In this document: positions 18,354 through 27,067 of the stretch, piece after piece
How the letters are laid out: every line of letters begins with the position of its first letter
Numbering within the stretch: position 1 is the stretch's first letter
NCBI RefSeq assembly: GCF_900457465.1
Contig: NZ_UAUU01000011.1
Span: 1,426,001 to 1,490,000 of the forward strand
Reading direction: 5' to 3'
Length of the DNA stretch: 64,000 nucleotides
From: Sphingobacterium multivorum
GTDB lineage: Bacteria > Bacteroidota > Bacteroidia > Sphingobacteriales > Sphingobacteriaceae
Made by a program: the position numbers and the translations under genes
The notes under the pieces: generated by a model
Databases searched by the model: none
What the model was told of the DNA's origin: nothing
The model's input: only the letters and a program-made list of their open reading frames with translations

Positions 18354-18671
18354 ATGAATTGGATTGCATTGATCATCGCTGGCATTTTTGAAATTGGCTG
18401 GCCGCTCGGATTAAAAATGGCTCAACAGCCAGATTCAAATAAATTGGGTTGGATCATATTGGCTATTGTTTCTATGAGCATTAGTGGAGGATTATTGTTT
18501 TACGCTCAAAAGGCAATTCCTATCGGTACAGCTTATGCCGTATGGACAGGTTTGGGAGCTGTGGGAACATTGATTGTTGGAATCTTTTTTTTCGGAGATT
18601 CTGCCAATATATTTAGGCTCCTTTCAGCAACATTGATCGTCGCTGGAATTATCGATTTAAAAATATTCTAA
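18354..18671 (+). CDS. small multidrug resistance (SMR) transporter, SugE/Gdx-like
   Basis: 105 residues, four hydrophobic helices. The start MNWIALIIAGIFEIGWPLGLK contains the essential membrane Glu of SMR proteins (residue 13) and the GxFE(I/V)xW pattern of the SugE/Gdx subgroup (guanidinium or quaternary-ammonium exporters) rather than EmrE. Also seen: AYAVWTGLGAVGTL, a hallmark loop, and a C-terminal LIVAGIIDLKIF helix. Acts as a proton-coupled antiporter in the inner membrane. ATG 18354 is preferred over the TTG at 18348. Confidence 0.93.
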   Translation: MNWIALIIAGIFEIGWPLGLKMAQQPDSNKLGWIILAIVSMSISGGLLFYAQKAIPIGTAYAVWTGLGAVGTLIVGIFFFGDSANIFRLLSATLIVAGIIDLKIF

Positions 18672-18836
18672 AAAGCCACAGGAAATGCTATTTATGTTAG
18701 GGAAGATTTAAATAAATTATATAGGTGAGCTCAATTTGCTTGACTAGAATGTTCAAAGTCGTTTGAAACGCACTTTTTTAATCAAAACTCCTTATAAAAG
18801 AGTAGGTTGGGATGATTTTTGCTTGATAATCAAATT

Positions 18837-19307
18837 ATGAGGCAAGAACTAGCAGAAAAAATAGAATTGTATAGTAAAAGGTACGGCCTATTTATGCGGC
18901 CGGAGTATATTAGCTTTGCTCGGGACACGACAAGACTTTTGCTTCGCAATGAATGTCTCCGTGAAGGTGATATAAAAGCGTACCAAGACTATATTGCTTC
19001 GCATTATCCGGAAGATCTTCCCTGGGAAATGAAACAATATCAGGAAACGACCAAAGCATTGGAACGAATGAGTAAGGAAATGGCAATTGCTTGGGTGAAT
19101 ACGCATCAAATCAATATTTTCGAATCCGATATTTTTATCGATGATGAAGATTCAATTTTGCGCCCTATTCAGTCAAAGGATGAAGATATGTTTCGCTATA
19201 ATTTTAATGCGTTGGAAGAACTCATCTACAATCACCAAAGACCAGAAGATCTATTTCGGCGGAATAGGGATTGTTTTTGGATAGATACAAGAATTGAATG
19301 GCGGTAG
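18837..19307 (+). CDS. hypothetical protein, 156 aa
   Basis: Not recognised. A soluble, charged, mostly helical protein (MRQELAEKIELYSKRYG start, then an acidic FESDIFIDDEDS stretch, C-terminal DCFWIDTRIEWR). No signal peptide, membrane helix or known motif. ATG 18837 is taken instead of the TTG six codons upstream. Followed by a double terminator; no cotranscribed partner. Confidence 0.65.
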   Translation: MRQELAEKIELYSKRYGLFMRPEYISFARDTTRLLLRNECLREGDIKAYQDYIASHYPEDLPWEMKQYQETTKALERMSKEMAIAWVNTHQINIFESDIFIDDEDSILRPIQSKDEDMFRYNFNALEELIYNHQRPEDLFRRNRDCFWIDTRIEWR

Positions 19308-19338
19308 TAATACTTCTTGCGATATTTTTTATAATCGA

Positions 19339-19400
19339 GACGCTAAAACAATTTTTTGTTTTAGCGTCCAAGTCCTTCGCATATGTGAAGGACTTTTTTT
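19339..19400. terminator. two consecutive terminator hairpins
   Basis: First: perfect 13-bp stem 19339-19351 with 19356-19368, T-rich loop. Second: 9-bp stem 19370-19378 with 19387-19395, then TTTTTTT. Between convergent genes; the second reads mainly for the plus strand. Confidence 0.88.
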
Positions 19401-20130
19401 ATAAAAGCTTTATTTTTAGATTTCTAAACGATACGCCTCTCGACCAATCCTGCAGTGCTAATTTCCCATTGATATGCTTACCAAACTCCGGATAATCTTT
19501 GAAATTACTATGCTTTACTAAATCTTTCCATTTAGCTGAATTAAAATCCATTTCAGCAGTGATTTTTCCATTTAGGAAGAATGTAATTTTTCCATCTTTC
19601 TGAACGATACTGGCTTCATTCCAATCATCTTGCGTTTTAATGTTGACAAAGTTTTGTTGCGGTAGAAATGTATAAAGACAGCCCGAACGCTTTAGCGGTT
19701 TATCAAAATCAGGATGGGAATCTGCCAACAGTTGGTACTCCGGTCCAGAATGGTAGGTCGCATTAATATCGGGTCTTTCCTGTACGTTGACAAAAACGCC
19801 ACTATTTCCCTCTTTTTCCAGCTTCCATTCAAACTTAAACTCATAATTTTTATACTCTTTGTCCGATACCAAGTCGTATTTTTGGCTTTCACTGTTTGGG
19901 TCACAGTAAATTGTTCCATTTTTTACAATCCAGGCCGTAGGCGCATTTTTGCTATTATTGTACGTATGCCAATTGTTGAGCGTGCTACCATCAAATAAAA
20001 GTTGCCAGCCATTACGTTGCTCTTCTTCTGTCAATGTATTGGGACTGCTTTTTTCATTTTGACAGGAGAGTAAAATACAGCCTAGAAAGACCCATAAGGT
20101 GATTTTTTTGAAAAGGTTTAAGTTTATCAT
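19399..20130 (-). CDS. DUF1080 (3-keto-disaccharide hydrolase-type) lipoprotein
   Basis: 243 residues from ATG 20130, with a lipoprotein signal ending ILLSC (lipidated Cys near residue 23); a longer start to 20172 would spoil it. The rest is one DUF1080 domain: GWQLLFDGSTLNNWH at the start, YELKFEWK-type strand, GNSGVFVNV, GPEYQLLAD and a final SRGVSFRNLKIK, a concanavalin-like sandwich. The family includes periplasmic 3-keto-glycoside hydrolases and carbohydrate-binding proteins. Surface or periplasmic location is inferred from the lipobox. Monocistronic. Confidence 0.9.
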   Translation of the reverse strand: MINLNLFKKITLWVFLGCILLSCQNEKSSPNTLTEEEQRNGWQLLFDGSTLNNWHTYNNSKNAPTAWIVKNGTIYCDPNSESQKYDLVSDKEYKNYEFKFEWKLEKEGNSGVFVNVQERPDINATYHSGPEYQLLADSHPDFDKPLKRSGCLYTFLPQQNFVNIKTQDDWNEASIVQKDGKITFFLNGKITAEMDFNSAKWKDLVKHSNFKDYPEFGKHINGKLALQDWSRGVSFRNLKIKLL

Positions 20131-20307
20131 TGTTTTTATTTTTATAAGTGTCTCTTTAATACGTTTTCCCAACCAATATGTATTCCCTAAAATAATTTTT
20201 AATGTGAACTTTTGGAGACAATTTCATATTCCTTTGCAAATTTGTTACATAGTGCTTCTGCTAATACTTATCCCGAGGTTCACATATTCTCCCATTCATT
20301 CATGAAT

Positions 20308-20471
20308 TTTTAAAATGTGCTGGCCCATCATTTTAAAAGATAAATCGGCTCAAGCCGTCTATACTTCTTTGGTCACCTTTCAAGCATAGATGACAAGGTA
20401 CACATTATAATGATTTGATCACATTTTCAGCATAGTCATTCTCATTTTGATAAAATAACCTTATCAAAATG
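20308..20471. promoter_or_regulatory. two inverted repeats ahead of the kdp locus
   Basis: In the non-coding stretch 20131-20592 two perfect inverted repeats stand out: TTTTAAAATG 20308-20317 with CATTTTAAAA 20329-20338 (11 apart), and CATTTTGATAA 20443-20453 with TTATCAAAATG 20461-20471 (7 apart). Neither has a T-tract. They may be operators or leader hairpins of the potassium operon; nothing else was recognised there. Confidence 0.4.
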
Positions 20472-20592
20472 ATAGGATTCTCCAATTCTATTTTGTGGCT
20501 TATTTTTTTATATCATCTGATTAATAGTGTTTTATGATGTTTTTCGGTACAGTGGAACAGGATTTGGCTTATGGGGACAAATGAATGTAAAT

Positions 20593-20688
20593 ATGAAAAC
20601 AGGACGGAAAAGAAAAGTATGTGGTAAGAGTCCGCCGAGGGGGACGATCGGCAAAGCTACTAGCATTAAATTCAAGTTTAAAAAATGA
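20593..20688 (+). CDS. 31-aa very basic peptide, possibly THX-like ribosomal protein
   Basis: ATG 20593 to TGA 20688. Of 31 residues, 12 are Lys or Arg. The pattern GKSPPRGTIGK resembles the GKIxxGTYGK core of small-subunit ribosomal protein THX (bTHX), but the N-terminal GxGDxK of that family is missing, so this is a tentative link. It is too short for automatic calling and has no strong Shine-Dalgarno, as is usual in Bacteroidota. Could also be chance. Confidence 0.35.
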   Translation: MKTGRKRKVCGKSPPRGTIGKATSIKFKFKK

Positions 20689-20716
20689 AATCGCAAGTCA
20701 CTAATAAAGTTTAACA

Positions 20717-20803
20717 ATGGTAATAACAATTGTACTCATCATAACTGGACTATTTTTCTTCTGGTTATTCTATAAAATGGTCGACTTTTTCGGCAAAATA
20801 TAA
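20717..20803 (+). CDS. 28-aa single-helix membrane peptide upstream of kdp
   Basis: ATG 20717 to TAA 20801-20803. It is a hydrophobic helix (VITIVLIITGLFFFWLFY) followed by KMVDFFGKI, with the size and shape of small membrane subunits. Similar tiny peptides are found next to kdpA in related bacteria, from general knowledge of these loci. The following 40-aa gene starts 10 bases later, so the two look like an operon head. Probable role: Kdp assembly or regulation (inference). Confidence 0.55.
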   Translation: MVITIVLIITGLFFFWLFYKMVDFFGKI

Positions 20804-20813
20804 AATAAATAAT

Positions 20814-20936
20814 ATGAAAGAGAAGCAAGAAAATAAAGGCAGAGGTTCCGCTCATAATGTGTCGGGCGACCGTATAGCGAAGGTCATTGTAGTGGTATTG
20901 ATTATTGCAATGATTTTTCAACTCTATATCGGGTAG
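20814..20936 (+). CDS. 40-aa single-helix membrane peptide upstream of kdp
   Basis: ATG 20814 to TAG 20934-20936. Basic, polar N-terminus (MKEKQENKGRG) then one membrane helix (IVVVLIIAMIFQLYIG) ending right at the C-terminus; the positive N-terminus predicts N-in, C-out. Lies 10 bases after the 28-aa peptide and 27 bases before the next gene. Not recognised as a named family; context suggests the potassium locus. Confidence 0.5.
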   Translation: MKEKQENKGRGSAHNVSGDRIAKVIVVVLIIAMIFQLYIG

Positions 20937-20963
20937 ATTTTGATACATAGTTTTACGAACAAC

Positions 20964-21341
20964 ATGAAAAAATTAAATCAATACGGTGCAGGTCTGTATA
21001 TGGCGCTCCATTACAAAGAAATCCGATCAGAGATTAGTTTCCTATTACGGAAGCACAATTTTGCAGGAGCTTTACAGGCTGTTATTAATCATCTTCGGAG
21101 CTTAATAGTACTGCAAAGCACGGACAAAATTTGCCAGCATATTCATTTCCTCGGAATGATTTATGGACGAGGAAACAATTATGTAAAATACATTTTGGAA
21201 AATCTTTTTGTTAGATCTTTAGGAGGTCTTCGACGTATAAGTTCGGTCCACGCATGGGCAGAAATCGAAGCCCAGCTACCAACACCATTTTTAGAGGTCC
21301 TCAAAGGACAACAAATCCATAACCTTCTAATATCAAAGTAA
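20964..21341 (+). CDS. hypothetical soluble protein in kdp locus, 125 aa
   Basis: ATG 20964 chosen over a TTG at 20940. Mostly helical, basic protein with no membrane segment: MKKLNQYGAGLYMALHYKEIRSE, FAGALQAVINHLRSL, GRGNNYVKYILENLFV. Its TAA is immediately followed by the kdpF ATG (TAAATG at 21339-21344), which implies translational coupling and supports both genes. I do not recognise its family. Position between small membrane peptides and kdpF suggests a regulatory or assembly role for the K+ pump (inference). Confidence 0.65.
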   Translation: MKKLNQYGAGLYMALHYKEIRSEISFLLRKHNFAGALQAVINHLRSLIVLQSTDKICQHIHFLGMIYGRGNNYVKYILENLFVRSLGGLRRISSVHAWAEIEAQLPTPFLEVLKGQQIHNLLISK

Positions 21342-21419
21342 ATGACAGCTTTATTTATTGTAGCACTACTGGTTTTTACATACATCTGTTATGTACTCTT
21401 AAGGCCAGAAAAATTTTAA
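21342..21419 (+). CDS. kdpF: KdpF, small stabilising subunit of K+-transporting ATPase
   Basis: 25 residues: one membrane helix then LLRPEKF, the hallmark KdpF C-terminus. KdpF stabilises the KdpABC complex. It starts at the base after the preceding stop. Not found by ordinary length cut-offs. The gap to kdpA is 141 bases, in which no convincing gene is seen. Confidence 0.9.
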   Translation: MTALFIVALLVFTYICYVLLRPEKF

Positions 21420-21560
21420 TAACAAGATTACTCATTCGTCATTGTCAGCGATGAAACTGCGCATCCAGTCGGTCCTTTTGGCATTACGAAGTCAAAAGAA
21501 GGGCTTAAAGTTAGCTGACGATTGATCATGATACACTTTTTATACAAATCAATTAAAGAA

Positions 21561-23246
21561 ATGAATACAGAGATTCTTGGAATCATAGTGATGTTCATCG
21601 TAACACTACTACTCGGACTTCCCCTCGGGAAATATATAGCTAAGGTATATGGTAACGAAAAGACCTGGTTAGATCCATTGTTTCAACCATTGGAACGTTT
21701 TTTTTATCGAGTGACAGGAATTAATCCCAATGTTCAGATGACTTGGCAACAGCACCTCGTTGCTCTTCTGACAATTAATCTAGTGTGGTTCCTGTTGAGT
21801 ATGGCTATCCTGATGAATATGGGAAGTTTGCCTTTAAATCCAGATGGAAATCCTGGAATGACTGCTGATTTGGCTTTTAATACCAGTATATCCTTTTTGG
21901 TTAACTGTAATCTCCAACACTATTCTGGGGAGTCGGGCGTGAGTTATCTAGGACAAATTTGGCTCATGTTTCTCCAATTCGTGACTGCAGGCGTGGGAAT
22001 GGCTGCTGCAGTGGTTATTTTTAAAGCTTTTAGGGATAAAACAACAACGCAATTGGGCAATTTTTACGATTTCTTTGTGAAATCTTGCACCCGCATTTTA
22101 CTCCCTATCTCGGTCCTGGTTGCTGCCATTTTCGTGTTCCAAGGCATGCCGATGACATTCGAAGGTAAGGACAGTATGATTACAGTTACTGGAGATACCG
22201 TACAGGTAAGTCGAGGACCAGTAGCTGCCTTTGTTCCAATTAAACATCTGGGAACAAATGGAGGTGGTTTTTTTGGTGCGAACAGTGCGCATCCATTCGA
22301 AAATCCCAATTATTTGACCAACATGGTGGAAATGATTGCCCAGTTTATTATCCCGATGGCGATGATATTTGCATTCGGCTTTTTTATTCGCAAGCGTAAA
22401 TTTTCATGGATGATGTTTGGCGTGATGACCATTGGGTTTATCATCCTGACGATTCCAAATATAAAAATGGAAATGGCTGGAAATCCAGCGATCGCACAGA
22501 TGGGTATTGATACGTCTATGGGGGCTATGGAGGGAAAGGAAATACGTATTGGTGCCGCAGCATCCGGCTTTTGGAGTATTGTCACAACGATGATTTCGAC
22601 GGGATCAGTCAATTCCATGCATGATAGTTACATGCCCTTATCTGGTATGAACGAACTGATAGCCATGATGGTGAATGCCTTTTATGGCGGTGTGGGCGCG
22701 GGAATACTCAATTTCTTCATTTTTATTATACTCGCCGTTTTCATTAGTGGCTTGATGGTGGGGCGCACACCAGAGTTTATGGGTAAGAAAGTTGAAGCGC
22801 GCGAAATGAAAATCGCCATGATTGTTGCTCTTGCCCATCCTTTTCTAATCCTTGTCGGTACAGCACTTGCGACAGCGTTTCCAGCCCAAGGTGCTTCTAC
22901 ATTGAATAACCCTGGATTCCATGGTTTTAGTGAAATATTGTACGAATATACTTCATCCGCAGCCAACAATGGTAGTGGTTTTGAAGGTCTTGGAGATAAT
23001 ACCATTTGGTGGAACATTTCGACGGGTATCGTATTGTTACTCGGCCGATTTATACCGATTATAGGCCCAATTGCTATTGCTGGGTTATTGGCTGAGAAGA
23101 AATTTATACCTGAAGGCGAGGGAACGCTAAAAACTGATACAAGTACATTCGGTTTAATGGTATTCGCTGTGATCGCGATTATTGCAGCACTCTCTTTCTT
23201 CCCTGCGTTGGCACTGGGTCCAATTGCGGAATATTTTTCCATGTAA
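21561..23246 (+). CDS. kdpA: KdpA, K+-binding/channel subunit
   Basis: 561 residues from ATG 21561 (MNTEILGIIV), preceded by an AAAGAA; an upstream frame from 21522 is less likely. KdpA is a superfamily-of-K+-transporters protein with four M1-P-M2 repeats forming the selectivity filter. Seen: FNTSISFLVNCNLQHYSGE (first filter loop region), KHLGTNGGGFFGANSAHPFENP (second), and the C-terminal GPIAIAGLLAEKK. Length matches (about 560). Forms the inner-membrane high-affinity K+ pump with KdpB, KdpC and KdpF. Confidence 0.98.
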   Translation: MNTEILGIIVMFIVTLLLGLPLGKYIAKVYGNEKTWLDPLFQPLERFFYRVTGINPNVQMTWQQHLVALLTINLVWFLLSMAILMNMGSLPLNPDGNPGMTADLAFNTSISFLVNCNLQHYSGESGVSYLGQIWLMFLQFVTAGVGMAAAVVIFKAFRDKTTTQLGNFYDFFVKSCTRILLPISVLVAAIFVFQGMPMTFEGKDSMITVTGDTVQVSRGPVAAFVPIKHLGTNGGGFFGANSAHPFENPNYLTNMVEMIAQFIIPMAMIFAFGFFIRKRKFSWMMFGVMTIGFIILTIPNIKMEMAGNPAIAQMGIDTSMGAMEGKEIRIGAAASGFWSIVTTMISTGSVNSMHDSYMPLSGMNELIAMMVNAFYGGVGAGILNFFIFIILAVFISGLMVGRTPEFMGKKVEAREMKIAMIVALAHPFLILVGTALATAFPAQGASTLNNPGFHGFSEILYEYTSSAANNGSGFEGLGDNTIWWNISTGIVLLLGRFIPIIGPIAIAGLLAEKKFIPEGEGTLKTDTSTFGLMVFAVIAIIAALSFFPALALGPIAEYFSM

Positions 23247-23272
23247 TACGTAAAAATTAAAGAATTCTAAAA

Positions 23273-25282
23273 ATGAGCAGTCAAAAAACATTGTTTCAGA
23301 AAGAGCTTGTACAACAAGCGTTAAAGCAATCTTTCGTGAAGCTAAATCCTAAAATAATGTTCCGTAATCCAGTGATGTTTACCGTGGAAATCGGGACGTT
23401 GATTATGGCCGTGGTTTGTCTTTGGATAATGACCGGAGAAAAATCACAAGGTACACTTGGTTATAATTTTACAGTATTTCTTATCCTATTTTTAACTTTG
23501 CTGTTTGGCAATTTTGCGGAGGCAATTGCCGAAGCCCGCGGAAAGGCGCAAGCAGATAGTCTTCGGAAAACTCGGGAGGAAACTCCTGCAACCCTGCGCG
23601 ATGGTGGGGTCGTTTCATCCGCTCAATTGAAAAAAAATGATGTTTTTGTTTGTCAGGCTGGTGATGTAATTCCATTGGATGGGGAAATTATCGAGGGGTT
23701 GGCGACAATAGATGAAAGTGCAATTACCGGTGAATCAGCACCGGTGATCCGCGAGGCTGGGGGCGATAAAAGTTCAGTTACAGGTGGCACCAAGGTTTTA
23801 TCCGATCGAATTGTCGTGCAGGTAACGACAGAACCGGGTGAAAGCTTTCTGGATAAGATGATCGCACTGGTCGAAGGGGCAAGCCGCCAAAAAACACCTA
23901 ACGAGATTGCCTTAACCATCCTTTTGGCAGGTTTTACACTTGTTTTTATTATCGTAACGGTGACCTTAAAACCATTTGCGGATTATGCCAATGTCGGTAT
24001 CACCATTGCTTCGTTTATTTCACTTTTTGTCTGTCTGATTCCAACGACAATAGGTGGTCTTTTATCGGCGATTGGTATCGCGGGAATGGATCGCGCACTT
24101 CGTGCAAATGTTATTACAAAAAGTGGCAAGGCAGTTGAAACGGCGGGTGACATTGATGTCTTGTTGCTTGATAAAACTGGAACCATTACGATCGGAAATC
24201 GTAAGGCGACAAATTTTTACCCCGCCGATGGTATCATGAAAGAAGCGCTGGTACGTGCAGCAACATTGAGCTCCATGGCGGATGAAACACCAGAAGGAAA
24301 ATCAATTGTTGAATTGGCTGGTGTCAACCCATCGAGCTATAAGGTCGAAAACCCGGCATTCATTAAGTTTACCGCCGAAACCCGTAGCTCGGGAATAGAC
24401 TTTGAACAGACACGTATTCGTAAAGGTGCAACAGACGCTATTCGAAATATCATTGTAAAGGCTGGAAATCTATTTCCTCAGGAAATAGATGAGCGCGTAA
24501 AGCTTATCTCTCAAAATGGGGGGACCCCATTGGTCGTAGCCGAGAATGAACAAGTACTCGGTGTCATAGAATTGCAGGATGTGATAAAACCCGGGATTCA
24601 TGAACGCTTTGAAAGGTTGCGAAAAATGGGTATTAAGACTGTTATGGTGACAGGAGACAATCCGTTAACGGCCAAATATATTGCCGAAAAAGCAGGGGTG
24701 GATGATTTCATCGCCGAAGCGAAACCCGAAGACAAGATGAACTATATCAAAAAAGAACAGCTTGACGGGCGATTGGTCGCCATGATGGGGGATGGTACAA
24801 ACGATGCTCCGGCACTTGCACAAGCGGATGTTGGTGTAGCAATGAATAGCGGTACGCAAGCTGCAAAAGAGGCTGGAAATATGGTCGATCTCGACAATGA
24901 TCCGACCAAATTGATCGAGGTTGTGGAGATAGGTAAGCAATTGTTGATGACCCGGGGTACGCTGACAACATTCAGTATTGCAAACGATGTTGCCAAATAT
25001 TTTGCGATTATTCCGGCCCTGTTTATTGCGGCAATACCGGCACTTCAAGGTTTAAATATTATGCAGCTCAGTAGTCCACAAAGCGCCATACTATCGGCTG
25101 TCATCTTCAACGCAATTATTATCCCATTACTGATTCCTTTGGCATTAAAGGGAGTTGCATACAAACCTATAGGCGCAAGCGCATTGTTACGGAGAAACCT
25201 CCTCGTTTTTGGACTTGGTGGAGTGCTCGTTCCATTTATTGGTATCAAGGTCATAGACCTGCTGGTTTCGCTATTTATCTAA
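23273..25282 (+). CDS. kdpB: KdpB, P-type ATPase subunit
   Basis: 669 residues. Classic P-type ATPase markers: AITGESAPV (actuator TGES), [10 protein letters not shown] with the phosphorylated Asp at about residue 300, KGATDAIR nucleotide-binding site, [10 protein letters not shown] and [18 protein letters not shown] hinge. The membrane helix carries [20 protein letters not shown]. It hydrolyses ATP to drive K+ uptake through KdpA. Starts 26 bases after kdpA. Confidence 0.98.
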   Translation: MSSQKTLFQKELVQQALKQSFVKLNPKIMFRNPVMFTVEIGTLIMAVVCLWIMTGEKSQGTLGYNFTVFLILFLTLLFGNFAEAIAEARGKAQADSLRKTREETPATLRDGGVVSSAQLKKNDVFVCQAGDVIPLDGEIIEGLATIDESAITGESAPVIREAGGDKSSVTGGTKVLSDRIVVQVTTEPGESFLDKMIALVEGASRQKTPNEIALTILLAGFTLVFIIVTVTLKPFADYANVGITIASFISLFVCLIPTTIGGLLSAIGIAGMDRALRANVITKSGKAVETAGDIDVLLLDKTGTITIGNRKATNFYPADGIMKEALVRAATLSSMADETPEGKSIVELAGVNPSSYKVENPAFIKFTAETRSSGIDFEQTRIRKGATDAIRNIIVKAGNLFPQEIDERVKLISQNGGTPLVVAENEQVLGVIELQDVIKPGIHERFERLRKMGIKTVMVTGDNPLTAKYIAEKAGVDDFIAEAKPEDKMNYIKKEQLDGRLVAMMGDGTNDAPALAQADVGVAMNSGTQAAKEAGNMVDLDNDPTKLIEVVEIGKQLLMTRGTLTTFSIANDVAKYFAIIPALFIAAIPALQGLNIMQLSSPQSAILSAVIFNAIIIPLLIPLALKGVAYKPIGASALLRRNLLVFGLGGVLVPFIGIKVIDLLVSLFI

Positions 25283-25307
25283 TACATTTTTAATAATTAA
25301 AGCAAAG

Positions 25308-25874
25308 ATGAAAACACATATATATCCAGCAATAAAGATTACAATAGTTTTATTGCTCCTGCTGTCAGTTGTATATCCGGCCCTTGTTTGGGCAATAGCT
25401 CAGATAGCACCTAATCATGGAAAAGGGGAAATGCTAGCGTACAACGGGCAAAAGTATTACAGAAATATTGGACAGGCCTTTACGCGTGATGATTACTTCT
25501 GGTCGCGTCCTTCCGCTGTTGGTTATAATGCAGCAGGATCGGGAGGAAGTAACAAAGGACCCTCTAATGGGGAATATCTTTCGGAAGTTAAGGCCCGTAT
25601 TGATACGTTCTTAGTCCACAATCCCACCGTAAAACGCGAACAGGTACCGGTAGACATTGTTACAGCCAGTGGCAGTGGTTTGGATCCAGATATCTCGGTA
25701 GAGGCCGCAAAAATACAAATCGATCGTGTTGCGAAAGCAAGAGGTATATCGGTAAATAGCTTACAGTCTCTCGTTGATGCTCACGTTCAGACCCCTCTAT
25801 GGAATATGTTTGGACCTCGCAAAATCAATGTCCTTGAACTAAATATTGCTTTGGACAAGATGGTTGAAAAATAA
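25308..25874 (+). CDS. kdpC: KdpC, accessory subunit
   Basis: 188 residues: one N-terminal membrane helix (ITIVLLLLLSVVYPALVWAI) and a periplasmic domain with FWSRPSAVGYNAAGSGGSN, SGSGLDPDISVEAA and LNIALDK, all diagnostic of KdpC. Assists the ATPase cycle. Starts 25 bases after kdpB. Confidence 0.98.
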   Translation: MKTHIYPAIKITIVLLLLLSVVYPALVWAIAQIAPNHGKGEMLAYNGQKYYRNIGQAFTRDDYFWSRPSAVGYNAAGSGGSNKGPSNGEYLSEVKARIDTFLVHNPTVKREQVPVDIVTASGSGLDPDISVEAAKIQIDRVAKARGISVNSLQSLVDAHVQTPLWNMFGPRKINVLELNIALDKMVEK

Positions 25875-25921
25875 AATTGACCTGATGGGTCATTGATTTA
25901 CACTTTACAAGAACGATATAC

Positions 25922-27006
25922 ATGAAAAAACTAGCGATGTTGGCCTGTTTACTCGCAGGAGCAACACAATTATTTGCACAGCAAGATACAACTCAAAATA
26001 CCCAATTGTCTATCAGTGGTTACCTTGAAGCATATTACCTTCGGGACTTTAACAACCCAATTGGAAATACACGCCCAGGCTTTGTATATAGTCACAACAG
26101 AACAAATGAAGTAAACATAAACTTGGCACTTTTAAAAGCTGCGTACGAAACAACCAATACACGTGCAAATCTTGCTTTTGGTGTCGGTACATATATGAAT
26201 GCGAACTACAGTGCGGAACCCGGTGTCTTAAAAAATATTTACGAAGCGAATGCCGGTGTTCGTATCTCGAAAAACATAATCTATGGATCGATGCTGGAAT
26301 ATTTTCATCCCACTTGGGCTTTGAAAGCGCTATAGGAAAGGATAATTGGACTGTAACAAGGAGTATTTTTGCTGATAATTCCCCTTATTTTGAAACCGGC
26401 GCAAAAATATCCTATACATCCGCATCAGGAAAACTATTTTTAAGCGGGCTTATTTTAAACGGATGGCAGCGGATTCAACGGGTGGATGGTAGCAGTTTAC
26501 CTGCATTTGGACATCAATTAGTCTATAAACCGACAGCTAAATGGACTATCAATAGTGGTTCTTTTATTGGCAGTGATAAAGCGGATAGCGTCAGACAGAT
26601 GCGCTATTTTCATAATCTATATGCCATTTATCAAATGAATGAAAAGCTGGGAATTACATTCGGATTTGATATTGGAGCGGAACAAAAAGCAAAAGGTAGC
26701 TCAACGTACAATGTATGGTACACGCCTGTGTTAATTGCACGATATGCGACGACCGAAAAATTTAGCTTAACAGCAAGAGGAGAATATTACAACGATAAGC
26801 ATGGTGTAATCGTTTCGACTACGACAGATCAAGGTTTTCAAACGTTTGGCTATTCTTTAAATGCAGATTATGCAATTCTTCCCAATGTCGTTTGGCGCAC
26901 GGAACTACGTAATCTCACCAATAAAGATGCTATTTTCCTTGATCGGACAAATAAGTTGGTGAAAAATAGTTTGACGGCTGTCACAGCACTTACAGTTAGT
27001 TTTTAA
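25922..27006 (+). pseudogene. OmpL-like beta-barrel porin of the kdp operon (one -1 frameshift)
   Basis: About 360 residues once repaired. Signal peptide ending LFAQ, then a putative porin-2/OmpL-like (bbp2) barrel: ISGYLEAYYLRDFNNP, VNLALLKAAYE, ...GFESAIGKDNWTVTRSIFADN, ending in ALTVSF with terminal Phe. Two frames overlap at 26314-26335; adding one A to the AAAAA at 26270-26274 yields a continuous NLWIDAGIFSSHLGFESA. Porins of this type follow kdpC in many Bacteroidota, probably supplying K+ across the outer membrane. As read it is broken; sequencing error is possible. Confidence 0.82.
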
Positions 27007-27067
27007 AACAATCGTTCCTGTCGTGTGTTGGATCGGCAGGAACTTTCTGAAATGAAAGGCAATAAAA

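Noticed and set aside
20099-20305. Plus-strand 68-codon frame opposite the DUF1080 lipoprotein signal
   Set aside because: Antisense to a lipobox-bearing N-terminus; hydrophobic character is a mirror of the AT-rich code.
21449-21523. 24-codon frame in the kdpF-kdpA gap
   Set aside because: No membrane helix, no ribosome-binding site, no resemblance to kdp proteins.
24665-25254. Long minus-strand frames opposite kdpB
   Set aside because: Shadows of a highly conserved P-type ATPase gene.
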